NCBI GenBank assembly: GCA_040766585.1
Contig: JAXGQE010000002.1
Coordinates: 62,001-126,000 of the forward strand
Origin: JAXGQE01 sp040766585
Lineage (GTDB): Bacteria > Bacillota > SLNR01
Length of the DNA stretch: 64,000 nt
Reading direction: 5' to 3'
Made by a program: the position numbers and the translations under genes. This document shows, piece after piece, positions 44,887 through 53,548 of this stretch. The notes beneath the pieces were generated by a model, which had not been told where the DNA came from, did no database searches, and saw nothing but the letters and a program-made list of their open reading frames with translations. Each line of letters opens with the position of its first letter. Position 1 is the first letter of the stretch.

Positions 44887-45882
44887 TTATTTTTTGTGTG
44901 GGTGTTTATTATTCGGTTCCGTACCGCCTTTGGCTATGGCTTCCCTCATATCGGTATCGGAAATGACATTGCGCATATTGTAATAATCCATTACGCCCAG
45001 CTTTCCTTCCCGCAGGGCTTCGGCCAAAGCCTTGGGCACTTCCGCTTCGGCTTCCACCACTTTGGCGCGCATCTCTTGAACAGCTGCCTGCATTTCCTGC
45101 TCGCGAGCTACCGCCATGGCCCGGCGTTCTTCCGCCTTGGCCTGAGCAATTCGTTTATCCGCTTCCGCTCGGTCACTCATTAGTTCGGCTCCGATATTGC
45201 GGCCTACATCCACATCTGCAATATCAATGGACAGGATCTCGAAGGCAGTTCCTGCATCCAGCCCCTTGTTCAGCACCGTTCGGGAAATGCTATCCGGGTT
45301 TTCCAGGACGTCTTTGTGGGAATTGGCCGATCCCACGGTGGTAACCACGCCTTCACCGACACGGGCGATAATGGTTTCCTCACCGGCGCCTCCCACCAGT
45401 CGTTCAATATTGGCTCTCACGGTTACCTTGGCTTTGGCCTTGACTTCAATCCCGTCTTTGGCCACCGCTGCAATCACCGGTGTTTCAATGACTTTCGGAT
45501 TAACACTCATCTGCACCGCCGTCAATACATCACGACCCGCCAGATCAATGGCCGCGGCTCGTTCAAATCCCAACGGAATGGCCGCGCGCTGGGCGGCAAT
45601 CAGTGCATTGATGACCCGGTCCACATTCCCACCGGCCAGATGATGGGCTTCCAGTTTATCTGTGCTCATTTCCAATCCGGCCTTGATGGCCTTAATCAGC
45701 GGGTTGACAATTTTGGTTGGTGCAATCCGCCGCAGTCTCATACCGATCAGTGCTCCAATACTGACTCGGACTCCAGCCGCCAGTGCCGAAATCCACAGCC
45801 CGATGGGTACAAAACTCAAAAACAACGATAAGGCCACCAGTATGGCAAGCATCACCAATAGAAGAGTAAAAATTTGTTCCAT
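44887..45882 (-). CDS. floA: Flotillin-like protein FloA (YqfA)
   Basis: 331-aa membrane microdomain scaffold. The N-terminal hydrophobic hairpin (about 4-40, LLVMLAILVALSLFLSFVPIGLW) is followed by the SPFH-like core (VKAKAKVTVRANIERLVGGAGEETIIARVGEG; ISIDIADVDVGRNIGAELMSDRAEADKRIAQAKAEERRAMAVAREQEM). It ends in an Ala/Glu-rich coiled coil. It lies 17 bp after the NfeD-like protease gene, the standard floA-yqeZ pair. Confidence 0.96.
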   Translation of the reverse strand: MEQIFTLLLVMLAILVALSLFLSFVPIGLWISALAAGVRVSIGALIGMRLRRIAPTKIVNPLIKAIKAGLEMSTDKLEAHHLAGGNVDRVINALIAAQRAAIPLGFERAAAIDLAGRDVLTAVQMSVNPKVIETPVIAAVAKDGIEVKAKAKVTVRANIERLVGGAGEETIIARVGEGVVTTVGSANSHKDVLENPDSISRTVLNKGLDAGTAFEILSIDIADVDVGRNIGAELMSDRAEADKRIAQAKAEERRAMAVAREQEMQAAVQEMRAKVVEAEAEVPKALAEALREGKLGVMDYYNMRNVISDTDMREAIAKGGTEPNNKHPHKK

Positions 45883-45899
45883 ACTTCATCATCCTTTCT

Positions 45900-47204
45900 C
45901 TATTCGTCCAGTATGAGCTGTACGATGATCCGCGCTCCTTCAACTTTGACCACGCGCACCGGCTGTCCAGCCGGCAAAAACGCTCCTTCGCTGACCACAT
46001 CCACCCGGACCCCCTCAATCTCGGCAATACCGGCCGGGCGCAGCATAGTCACGGTCCGTCCCTTTTTCCCCAGCAGATCCACCGGTTCGGCGGTTGAAAT
46101 ATATCCGGATTCCCGGTTCAAGCTGTTTTTGAGAATCAGTCGGTTCCAGGCGGAACTGTCTTTAAAAAACCGCAGCATGACTCCGGTAACAGCTACAGCG
46201 CCGAAGAATGACAGCATGATGGTTCGAATGGCGGTAACAGCATCGCCGGAAGTGAAATAGATACCGGCAAACACCAGGATAATGCCGGCGATACCAGCCA
46301 CACCGAACCCCGGTGTAACGAACGCTTCCACAAAAAGCAGCAGGACCCCGCCCAAAAATGCCAGCAGTGCTTCCCATCCGGCCAGACCGGCCAGCATATG
46401 TCCTCCGAAAAACAATCCCAGTGATGCAATCCCAATAAACCCGGCAATTCCCCATCCCGGAATAAAAAATTCCATGGTGAGTCCGATGAAGCCGATCATC
46501 AGGAATATCGGAGCGATGCTGGGACTGGTCACAGTTCGGGCCAGGCGTTCTACCCAGGTTGCTTCGACTTCCGTCACGGCAGCCCCGGCAAGATCCAGCT
46601 GGTTCAGCAAATCTTCAAATCCCGCAACATTGTACTCGGCGTATCCGACATCCAAAGCCTGACTGGCAGTCAATGTCAGTATTTCGCCCTGTCCCACCAG
46701 TCCTTCAATTACCTCGTTCTGGTCCACCATGGCTGCCGCGTAGGCCGAATCCCGACCATTGCGCTCTGCAACCGACTCCATTTCCCCTTTCCAGGCAGAA
46801 ATGATTTTGGGTGTAGCCGGATCAGTTTCGGCCGCCCCGATACTGCTGCCCGGCAGCATGGCAATTTCATCTGTGGACAGAGCAATGTAGGCCCCGGCTG
46901 ACCAAGCTCGTCCGGATACATAGGCCACCACCGGAATGGTTGTTTCCCGCACCAAGTCGCCAATGGCCAGTGCAGCATCCACCCGTCCTCCCGGAGTGGC
47001 AATATCCAGGACGATCACGTCCGCAGCCAGGTCTTCGGCCTGCTGGATTCCCCGTCTAACCATACTGGTTAGCCCCGGTTCAATCTCACCCTTGATGGGA
47101 ATGATCACCGCCTGGCTGTCTTCCGCTGCCTGAATTCCCGAAAATATCGAGGTCATCAGCACAATCATCAGCAAAAAACAGAGTCCAATTCGCTTTGTGC
47201 TCAT
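45900..47204 (-). CDS. NfeD family membrane-bound ClpP-class serine protease (YqeZ-like)
   Basis: 434-aa long-form NfeD. A signal/anchor (about 8-27) is followed by a ClpP-class domain. VIPIKGEIEPGLTSMVRRGIQQA and IVLDIATPGGRVDAA lead to the nucleophile Ser in YVSGRAWSAGAYIALSTD, with the Lys of the dyad further on. Then come four or five transmembrane helices (about 230-340) and a C-terminal OB-fold NfeD domain (LLGKKGRTVTMLRPAGIAEIEGVRVDVVSEG). It works with flotillins in membrane protein control. The ATG at 47204 with GGGGGAGGG is preferred over 47228. Confidence 0.93.
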   Translation of the reverse strand: MSTKRIGLCFLLMIVLMTSIFSGIQAAEDSQAVIIPIKGEIEPGLTSMVRRGIQQAEDLAADVIVLDIATPGGRVDAALAIGDLVRETTIPVVAYVSGRAWSAGAYIALSTDEIAMLPGSSIGAAETDPATPKIISAWKGEMESVAERNGRDSAYAAAMVDQNEVIEGLVGQGEILTLTASQALDVGYAEYNVAGFEDLLNQLDLAGAAVTEVEATWVERLARTVTSPSIAPIFLMIGFIGLTMEFFIPGWGIAGFIGIASLGLFFGGHMLAGLAGWEALLAFLGGVLLLFVEAFVTPGFGVAGIAGIILVFAGIYFTSGDAVTAIRTIMLSFFGAVAVTGVMLRFFKDSSAWNRLILKNSLNRESGYISTAEPVDLLGKKGRTVTMLRPAGIAEIEGVRVDVVSEGAFLPAGQPVRVVKVEGARIIVQLILDE

Positions 47205-47230
47205 ATCCCTCCCCCTTTCCTGTTGCATCG

Positions 47231-47263
47231 AAAAAACGGCTTGATGCCTTGCGCACCAAGCCG
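47231..47263 (-). terminator. Rho-independent terminator after yqeY
   Basis: CGGCTTG pairs with CAAGCCG around a 13-nt loop. On the minus strand it is followed by six T. It lies 8 bp after the yqeY stop codon, ending the rpsU-yqeY transcript before the nfeD-like gene. Confidence 0.9.
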
Positions 47264-47270
47264 CTGCAGT

Positions 47271-47741
47271 TTACTCCTCCCTGCGGGAGAGCAACTCCTT
47301 AACCACATTGTTTACCGTTTTACCGTCAGCTTTTCCTTTGACCCGGGGCATAAGCACACTCATGACCCGTCCCATATCTTTGGCTGAACTGGCACCGGTT
47401 TCTGCTATGGCTTCTGCCACCGCAGATTGCAGTTCCTCTGCAGTCAGCGGTTTGGGAAGATACGCCTGCAAAATGACTTTTTCTTCTTCCAGCTTTTCCA
47501 GGAATTCATGCCGTCGTTCCCGTTCATCTTCGGGGACTGAATCGATGGCATCCTGCCTCATTTTCATTTCCCGAACCACTACATCCAGGACTTCATCGTC
47601 GTTCAGCGGTTTTTTCTTCTCGATTTGAGCATTCTGAACAGCAGCCCGGATCATTCGGATCACAGACAGTTTCAGTTTGCTTCCTTCTTTATCTTTCATG
47701 GCACTTTTCATGTCGGCCAGCAGTGTATCGTGTAGGGTCAT
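47271..47741 (-). CDS. yqeY: GatB/YqeY domain protein
   Basis: 156-aa protein of the YqeY family related to the C-terminal tRNA-binding domain of GatB. LKLSVIRMIRAAVQNAQIEKKKPLNDDEVLDVV, LPKPLTAEELQSAVAEAI and KDMGRVMSVLMPRVKGKADGKTVNNVVKELL are diagnostic. It probably has a tRNA-related accessory role. It follows rpsU, the conserved order in Firmicutes. Confidence 0.96.
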   Translation of the reverse strand: MTLHDTLLADMKSAMKDKEGSKLKLSVIRMIRAAVQNAQIEKKKPLNDDEVLDVVVREMKMRQDAIDSVPEDERERRHEFLEKLEEEKVILQAYLPKPLTAEELQSAVAEAIAETGASSAKDMGRVMSVLMPRVKGKADGKTVNNVVKELLSRREE

Positions 47742-47781
47742 GCGTGCACCCCCCTTTTTTTGCAGTCAGGATCGCTGTGCT

Positions 47782-47958
47782 TTACCGGAACTTCCGCTTA
47801 CGGGCCGCCTCGGATTTCTTCTTGCGGCGCACGCTGGGTTTTTCATAATGCTCTCTTTTGCGGGCTTCCGCCAGAACACCGGCCTTCTGACACTGGCGCT
47901 TAAATCGTCTCAGTGCATTATCCAGGCTCTCGTTTTTACCAACCTTGATGTCTGTCAT
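47782..47958 (-). CDS. rpsU: 30S ribosomal protein S21
   Basis: 58-aa ribosomal protein. TDIKVGKNESLDNALRRFKRQCQKAGVLAEARKREHYEKPS and the basic tail RRKKKSEAARKRKFR are diagnostic. The frame runs up to 47988, but the ATG at 47958 with GGGAG gives the family length. Its promoter is at 48068-48097. Confidence 0.97.
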   Translation of the reverse strand: MTDIKVGKNESLDNALRRFKRQCQKAGVLAEARKREHYEKPSVRRKKKSEAARKRKFR

Positions 47959-48067
47959 GGTTTCTCCCTCCCCCCGCTGCCGCATCAAGCGGCTGTCGCT
48001 CTTTCTTGTCTCTGGGGCCTTGCTGCAAGGGTCATGCGGCCATCGGAAACAAAATATACCAAACTCA

Positions 48068-48097
48068 ATTATACTATGACACCCTGACCAACGTCAA
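48068..48097 (-). promoter_or_regulatory. Promoter of rpsU-yqeY
   Basis: Minus strand: TTGACG (48092-48097), 18-nt spacer, TATAAT (48068-48073). It gives an rpsU leader of about 100 nt. Confidence 0.75.
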
Positions 48098-48114
48098 GGT
48101 GCACCGCGGCCATT

Positions 48115-48453
48115 CTACCCCGGCGGCCAGGAAAAATCCCGCCCTCCCAATAGGTGAAAATGCACATGAAATACCGACTGACCAGCCTTTTCTCCGCAGT
48201 TGACCACCACACGGAAATCATCCAGCTCTTTTTCTTGGGCGATTTCTGCGGCGGCCTGGATCAGATCACCCGATACGGTCGCTTCGTCTCCGGTCAGCTC
48301 GGCGACAGTGGCGATGTGCTTTTTGGGAATAATCAGAATATGAACCGGCGCTGCAGGAGCAATGTCCTCGAATGCCAGCACTGTGTCGCTTTCGTACACA
48401 ATCTTAGCAGGGATCTCTTTGCGGACAATCTTGCAGAATAAACAGGAATCCAT
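48115..48453 (-). CDS. HIT family nucleotide hydrolase (HinT-like)
   Basis: 112-aa histidine-triad protein hydrolysing aminoacyl- or phosphoramidate nucleotides. The N-terminal CLFCKIVRKEIPAKIVYE has a C-x-x-C, IPKKHI follows, and the triad is QSVFHVHFHLLGG. The gene is complete. It lies upstream of rpsU and about 250 bp from the second IS110 transposase start. Confidence 0.96.
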   Translation of the reverse strand: MDSCLFCKIVRKEIPAKIVYESDTVLAFEDIAPAAPVHILIIPKKHIATVAELTGDEATVSGDLIQAAAEIAQEKELDDFRVVVNCGEKAGQSVFHVHFHLLGGRDFSWPPG

Positions 48454-48535
48454 TCTCTCACCTTGTATAATGAACTCGTAGTCAAGCTACAGTCCATTAC
48501 CCTTTCTTTTTTACTGTATAATTGACATAGTGTTG

Positions 48536-48680
48536 TGGATTGGTGTGCTCACCTACAGCTTGACTGTTTGATAGAGGATCCAACCACATCTCTATGTCTT
48601 TTTGTTTATGAGTTAGATAACGCTTCGACGTTTTATCTCGGGCAAGGATACATGACATAGATGTATGTGGACCGCAACCA
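48536..48680 (+). ncRNA. Structured leader of second IS110 element (possible bridge RNA)
   Basis: The stretch between hinT and the transposase folds locally: ATAGAG/CTCTAT (48571-48576 with 48590-48595), GATAA-CG/CG-TT-TTATC (48616-48637) and ACATA-GATG-TATGT (48655-48668). IS110-group elements carry their bridge RNA here. The call rests on position and hairpins only. Confidence 0.35.
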
Positions 48681-48703
48681 AAATTCTATAAGGATGTGAT
48701 TTT

Positions 48704-49870
48704 ATGATCTATGTCGGTATTGATGTTGCCAGGGACAAACATGATTGTTACATTACTTCCTCAGAAGGTGAAATCATCAAGGATGTTTTTACTATCCCAA
48801 ACAACATCAATGGTTTCAACTTATTGCTCTCCTCCATCCCAGATGTTCCAAAAGACAAAATAAGAGTGGGGCTGGAAGCGACTGGTCACTACAGCATCAA
48901 TCTCATGCGGTTTGTCACCGAGAACCAACTACCCCTAGTCGTCCTTAATCCGCTTCAAACCAATCTTTTCAGAAAGGCTCAAACCCTTAGAAAGAGCAAA
49001 ACGGATAAAATCGATGCTAAACTCATTGCGATCATGCTGCATTCAGGCAACTTCAAACTCCACTCAGATTTATCTTACCATCTTCAGGAGCTTAAGTCAC
49101 TCACACGACACAAATCAAGAATTAAGGAAAATTTGTCAAAGTATAAAATCTCTCTTACCAGAATCTTGGATATTATGTTCCCAGAGCTTGGTGACTTGGT
49201 TTACTCACTTAATCAAAAGTCTACCTATGCCTTACTACGGGCGTTTCCGTCTAAAAATGCACTCGCTTCCGCTCATCTGACAAAACTCACAAATGTTCTT
49301 TGCCAAAATTCACGCGGTAAGTATGGCAGAGAAAAAGCCATTCTGATCAAGAAAACAGCTGCTGTATCGATTGGTTCGGATAGTCGGGCTTTATCTTTTG
49401 AGTTGTTGCAGGTCCTCTCATTCATTGAAACGTATACCTATGAAATCTGCAAAATTGATGATGAAATCAAAGCTATCATGGACGCAATGAAAAGTCCTAT
49501 CCTCTCTGTGCCAGGTATATCTTATGGTCTTGGTTCAATCATCCTGGCTGAAATCGGTGATATTTCCAGATTCGAGTCTCCCTCAAAACTCCTGGCTTTT
49601 GCCGGCCTTGAACCTTCGACTTACGAGTCTGGTAAATTTATTGCAACCGATATGAAAATGGTCAAAAGAGGTTCTCCTTATCTCAGGTGGGCTCTTTTGG
49701 AAGCGGCACGACTGATCAGCGTAAAAGATCCTAGATTCAGGGCTTATTACCTCAAGAAGAAAGCGGAAGGCAAGCATCACTTTGTTGCTACTTCTCATGT
49801 TGCTAAAAAACTTGTTAGAGTTCTTCACCATTTGCTAATTCATCAGCTTAGTTTTACTCCTCAGAGTTAA
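48704..49870 (+). CDS. IS110 family transposase (second element)
   Basis: Complete DEDD recombinase of 388 aa. The N-terminal RuvC-like domain has IYVGIDVARDKHDCYI, VGLEATGHYSINLM and RKSKTDKIDAKLIAIML (catalytic acids). The C-terminal Transposase_20 domain has ILSVPGISYGLGSIILAEIGDISRFESPSKLLAFAGLEPS and the serine-bearing KRGSPYLRWALLEAA. The ATG at 48704 follows AAGGATG. It is clearly lower in GC than the surrounding genes, which suggests recent arrival. It is about 40 aa shorter than, and not closely related to, the transposase at 23064. Confidence 0.95.
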   Translation: MIYVGIDVARDKHDCYITSSEGEIIKDVFTIPNNINGFNLLLSSIPDVPKDKIRVGLEATGHYSINLMRFVTENQLPLVVLNPLQTNLFRKAQTLRKSKTDKIDAKLIAIMLHSGNFKLHSDLSYHLQELKSLTRHKSRIKENLSKYKISLTRILDIMFPELGDLVYSLNQKSTYALLRAFPSKNALASAHLTKLTNVLCQNSRGKYGREKAILIKKTAAVSIGSDSRALSFELLQVLSFIETYTYEICKIDDEIKAIMDAMKSPILSVPGISYGLGSIILAEIGDISRFESPSKLLAFAGLEPSTYESGKFIATDMKMVKRGSPYLRWALLEAARLISVKDPRFRAYYLKKKAEGKHHFVATSHVAKKLVRVLHHLLIHQLSFTPQS

Positions 49871-50269
49871 TTCATCTCACATAAACTCGACCGTGGAGTA
49901 GCTTTTCCTACTCCTTCTTGGTGTGCAAACTATACTTGTTTTGAAATCGTCAGGTTCTTTTCATAGTTTCTCTTGACTTCATATAGTTAGTCTCCTACTT
50001 GCATTATAGGACGGCGACTAAGGTTGGGCTACCAACTCAGGATGGAATCTGTGTCAATTTCTGTTGACATATCGGAATGCTTCCTGTGCTTTCATTATAT
50101 GTCTGTTTTGGATGAGTATCAAGGGTGGGAACATCAAGAGATTACGATGATTTACTGAATGATGAAGGATGAATCGGATAAACTGTCTCGGGTCCCGGGA
50201 TCGTGGGAGCCAGTCAATCCGTATCATCAGTTGGAATTCAAATCGAACCAGAAGAAAATAGATTAAGAA
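49871..50269 (+). other. IS110 right-end region; no gene
   Basis: No coding frame is supported. A terminator-like GGAGTAG/CTACTCC hairpin (49895-49914, then TTCTT) follows the transposase stop by 24 bp. The exact right end of the element lies somewhere in the following AT-rich stretch and cannot be placed without a second copy or an empty site. Confidence 0.5.
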
Positions 50270-50324
50270 TTCATGATATTTTCAGAACTTGTTCACACAG
50301 TTTTCACACAGGCTTTGTACACTA
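50270..50324 (+). promoter_or_regulatory. Direct-repeat array with 11-bp period (OmpR/PhoB-type binding site candidate)
   Basis: Units begin at 50270 (TTCATG), 50281 (TTCAGA), 50292 (TTCACA), 50303 (TTCACA) and, degenerate, 50314 (TTTGTA). One-turn direct repeats of TT(A/C/T)ACA are the known recognition pattern of PhoP/PhoB-type response regulators. The array lies about 60 bp upstream of the DUF2680-like gene and upstream of the two-component operon. Confidence 0.55.
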
Positions 50325-50380
50325 AGGACAAGGATCAGTAGGACTGCTGGTTCAATCGGCGGGAAAGGAGGTGCAGGATC

Positions 50381-50854
50381 TTGAAAAATAAAACAACAGC
50401 CATTGTCTTGACCCTGGTGCTTTTGGTGATGGTGGGCATTGGAGCCGCTGTGGTATCGGCGGAGGAAACGGATGCGGATGCTGCCTGCAGCCCGATTCGG
50501 GATCGAATGGGCTGGCGCGGAGAATTGACCGATGATATGAAGGAAGAGATGGCAGCTCGTCGGGAGGCCATGATCGCTGCCCGGGAAAAATGGGATGCAC
50601 TGACGGATGAGCAAAAGGATGAGATTTACGATCTGGAAGATCAGATCGGTGCGCTGCGCGGTCAGATCATCAACCGGTATCAGCAGTGGGGAATCATGGA
50701 TGAAGAAACTGCCGCCGGCATTCAGGAGCGGATCACAGAAAGACTTTCGAATATGAGAGAAGAAGGAAGAATGCCCATGGGCGGAGGCCGGATGGGTCGA
50801 CGCGGGGGATGGGGCCCGCCGCCTTTGGCCGATGCGCCGGAAGGTGTAGAATAG
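50381..50854 (+). CDS. Exported DUF2680-like protein
   Basis: 157-aa secreted or membrane-anchored protein. The signal peptide (1-27, AIVLTLVLLVMVGIGAAVVSA) is followed by a charged helical region. LTDEQKDEIYDLEDQIGALRGQIINRYQQWGIMDEETAAGIQERI matches the DUF2680 pattern of short clostridial envelope proteins. The C-terminus is Gly/Arg/Pro-rich. The start is a TTG at 50381 behind a full AAAGGAGGTG. Located upstream of a two-component system, it may be a stress or sensor accessory (inference). A terminator follows at 50864. Confidence 0.8.
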   Translation: MKNKTTAIVLTLVLLVMVGIGAAVVSAEETDADAACSPIRDRMGWRGELTDDMKEEMAARREAMIAAREKWDALTDEQKDEIYDLEDQIGALRGQIINRYQQWGIMDEETAAGIQERITERLSNMREEGRMPMGGGRMGRRGGWGPPPLADAPEGVE

Positions 50855-50863
50855 CAGTCTGAC

Positions 50864-50895
50864 AACCCGGAAAGGATTCTCTTTCCGGGTCTTTC
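50864..50895 (+). terminator. Terminator hairpin between DUF2680-like gene and response regulator
   Basis: ACCCGGAAAG pairs with CTTTCCGGGT, followed by CTTTC. The T-tract is modest, so partial read-through into the regulator gene is possible. Confidence 0.75.
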
Positions 50896-50902
50896 ACTGC
50901 AG

Positions 50903-50932
50903 ATGACAGATTCGGCGGGAATGAGATATAAT
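50903..50932 (+). promoter_or_regulatory. Promoter of the two-component operon
   Basis: ATGACA (50903-50908), 18-nt spacer, TATAAT (50927-50932). The start is expected near 50939, 24 nt before the response-regulator ATG. Confidence 0.7.
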
Positions 50933-50962
50933 GGGGATAATGGATCAGGCAGGAGGCGGAAT

Positions 50963-51634
50963 ATGGAAAAGCTGCTGGTGGTGGATGATGAAGAACAGAT
51001 CCGGGCGTTAATACGAAAATATGCTGTATTCGCTGGCTACGATGTCACTGAGGCCAAAGATGGCATGGAAGCGGTAACATTGTGCCGCGACCGCACGTTC
51101 GATCTGATCATTATGGATGTGATGATGCCGGAGATGGATGGATTTGATGCGGTTCGCGAGATCCGACGGTTCCAGGATACCCCGGTGCTAATGCTGTCGG
51201 CTCGGGGTGAAGAATACGATCGTATTCACGGGTTTCAGGTAGGGGCAGACGATTATGTGGTCAAACCGTTCTCTCCCCGGGAACTGATGCTGCGTATTGA
51301 AGCGATTCTGAAGCGAGGACAGCGCTCAAACCGCGACCCGGAGCATGATGTGTTTTCGGATAGTGGGCTGAAAGTGGATTTCACGGCGCGGCAGGTGACT
51401 GCAGACGATGTGCCCCTGGAATTATCCCCCAAAGAGTACGATTTGCTTTTTTACCTGGTCCGAAACCGGGGAATCGCTTTGAGCCGGGATTCACTGATTA
51501 CAGAAGTGTGGGGATATGAGTACGACGGCGATGACCGTACATTGGATACGCATATCAAGCTGCTGCGCCGGTCGTTGGGGGAACGAGCCGGACGCATCGT
51601 CACATTGCGAGGCGTGGGCTATCGCTTTGAATAG
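50963..51634 (+). CDS. OmpR/PhoB-family response regulator
   Basis: 223-aa DNA-binding response regulator. The receiver domain (1-118) has the acidic pocket VVDDEE (D8, D9), phospho-acceptor D52 in LIIMDVMMPEMDGF, and Lys in VVKPFSPREL. The C-terminal winged helix (about 130-223) includes LELSPKEYDLLFYLVRNRGIALSRDSLITEVWGY and TLDTHIKLLRRSLG. The frame starts at 50903, but the ATG at 50963 has AGGAGG and is the family N-terminus. It is paired with the following, frameshifted sensor kinase. Confidence 0.95.
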   Translation: MEKLLVVDDEEQIRALIRKYAVFAGYDVTEAKDGMEAVTLCRDRTFDLIIMDVMMPEMDGFDAVREIRRFQDTPVLMLSARGEEYDRIHGFQVGADDYVVKPFSPRELMLRIEAILKRGQRSNRDPEHDVFSDSGLKVDFTARQVTADDVPLELSPKEYDLLFYLVRNRGIALSRDSLITEVWGYEYDGDDRTLDTHIKLLRRSLGERAGRIVTLRGVGYRFE

Positions 51635-51658
51635 AAGAGAAGGGAGAGGAAAACGACC

Positions 51659-53153
51659 ATGAAAGGCCAAACCAAAAACATGTCGGTACAGTGGAAAATT
51701 TTCTTGTCCCTTCTGGGGTTCAGTGCGATTTTGCTGGTGGTGTTGTATTTCAGCCAGATTGTATTTCTCGGGCGTTTTTATCGATTTGTCAAAATCAATC
51801 AGGTGCGCAGCGGCGCTGCTGCTGTGGCTGCCCAGACATCGGAACTGAACTGGGATGACCAGCTGGAGGATCTGGCGTCAGAAAGGCAGATGGGAATTGA
51901 AGTGGTAACCCTTACCGGGATTGTCCGAAGTGAATCCGGAACCGCAGCGGACAGCATCCTGTCCATGATGTCTCGGGAGGAGAAAGTTCGATTGATTCGC
52001 CAGGCTGCTGATAATGGCGGGGAAATCATGGTGTACTTCAACCGGGAAACTTTTCGGGAATCCCGGCAGATTGGGTCGGTCATCCGCGGTCGTATGGGGT
52101 GGCTGACTGTGCCGGCCCAATCCAACATCCTTTACGCTCGCCTCTTTACAACCCCCCAAGGACAGCGGGCTGCTGTTTTAATTAGTTCCATGGTAGCCCC
52201 GGTGGGGGCGACAGTCAGTGCCCTCAGAGCCCAGTTTTTTTACATTGCCGGGATTATGATTGTGTTGTCGGTATTGATTGCTTATCTGACTTCCCGGGCC
52301 ATCGCCCGACCGATCCATCGCATTGGGCAGCGAGCCAGAACATTGGCCCAGGGTGATTATGCCCCCAGCTTCCGAGGCGGCGGATATCGGGAAATTGATG
52401 AATTGGCGGACACGCTGAACTATGCAGCCGGAGAACTGTCCCGGGTGGATCAGATGCGGCGGGATCTCATGGCCAATGTGTCCCACGACCTGCGTACCCC
52501 GCTTACTTTGATCAGTGGATACGCAGAGGCGATGATGGACCTGCCCGGCGAGGCCAGTCCGGAAAATGCCCGCATCATCGCTGAAGAAACCCGTCGGCTG
52601 ACCGCACTGGTGAATGATATGCTGGACATTTCCCGTTTGGAATCGGGGAAACGGCCCCTGCATCTTTCCGTGTTCAGTTTGACCGACAGCCTGGCCGAGA
52701 CGATTCGCCGGCTGGGCATGCTGGTGGCCAAAGAAGGGTACACCATCGAGTTTCACTACGATCAGAATGCAGAGGTTCGAGGAGATGCAGAAATGATTTC
52801 TCAAGCCTTTTACAATCTTCTGATCAACGGAATCCACTATACCGGAGACGATCGCAAAGTTGTAGTCTCCCAAAAGGTGGAAGGTACGCAGGTCACGGTT
52901 TCGGTGGCGGACAGCGGTCCAGGGATTGCCCCGGGAGCACCTTCCCCATATTTGGGACCGGTACTACAAAGTTGACCGGGACCATCGCCGTCCTGTGGCC
53001 GGAACAGGTCTGGGCCTGTCCATTGTACGCTGGGCCATGGATGAACACGGGGCTCGGTACGGAGTACGATCAGAGCCAGGAAAGGGCACTGAATTCTGGT
53101 TTACTCTGCCCCTTTGGAAAAAAGATAGCAATAAGGAGACGATCAGGACCTAA
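51659..53153 (+). pseudogene. Sensor histidine kinase, frameshifted in the ATPase domain
   Basis: Membrane kinase with TM1 (about 14-36), an extracellular sensor region (37-190), TM2 (about 193-213), HAMP (214-265) and HisKA with phospho-acceptor H276 in NVSHDLRTPLTLISGY. The HATPase domain follows, with AFYNLLINGIHYTGDD. The frame from 51659 stops at 52975 after VSVADSGPGIAPG. The missing part (REHLPHIWDRYYKVDR, then GTGLGLSIVRWAMDEHG) continues in the +1 frame from about 52926 to 53153. One extra base in the GCCCCGGGAG tract (52928-52937) explains it. Without the shift the protein would be about 497 aa and complete. It is a real null allele, phase-variable tract or sequencing error. Confidence 0.88.
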
Positions 53154-53175
53154 AAACCTCCTAATGATACTTTGT

Positions 53176-53210
53176 ATCCCAACCTAGCTGCAGGTTGGGA
53201 TATTTGTATT
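53176..53210 (+). terminator. Terminator after the sensor kinase
   Basis: ATCCCAACCT pairs with AGGTTGGGAT around AGCTGC. ATTTGTATT follows on the plus strand. Confidence 0.7.
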
Positions 53211-53548
53211 GGGTGTGATCGTTCAGCCTTTCGAGCAGGGCAATCGATTGACGGATGCACCAACACGAAATTCCAGAAACAGGAATTTGAACAATCCGAA
53301 AGACATTTTCCGATTGCGGTAATGCATCCGCTGTATCAGCAGGCGAGTGGATTTTTGCCAGAGAACCGACCAGCAATCCAATCTGATTTGGCCTGGTCTG
53401 CGGATCGATCTAGAAAATGGACCCCTACGAATGTACGGGTGGATTGAATTCATTGCGATTGTTTTGTGGGGGAAGGAATTCAACCAATTTCGGCCAAATA
53501 GTAGCAGTGTGATTTTGTTCTGCCCGGGAATGAAAAAATGAGAAGAGG
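53211..53548. other. Intergenic stretch without supported gene
   Basis: Only short overlapping open frames on both strands without good ribosome sites or recognisable products. It should contain the promoter of the ABC exporter; no confident hexamer pair was found. Confidence 0.5.

Noticed and set aside
44175..44966. 263-codon plus-strand frame
   Set aside because: Antisense to the hypothetical gene at 44313 and the floA end, begins inside a terminator hairpin, low-complexity translation.
53172..53483. Overlapping plus and minus frames between sensor kinase and ABC exporter
   Set aside because: Begin inside a terminator, lack ribosome sites and show no protein-like composition.
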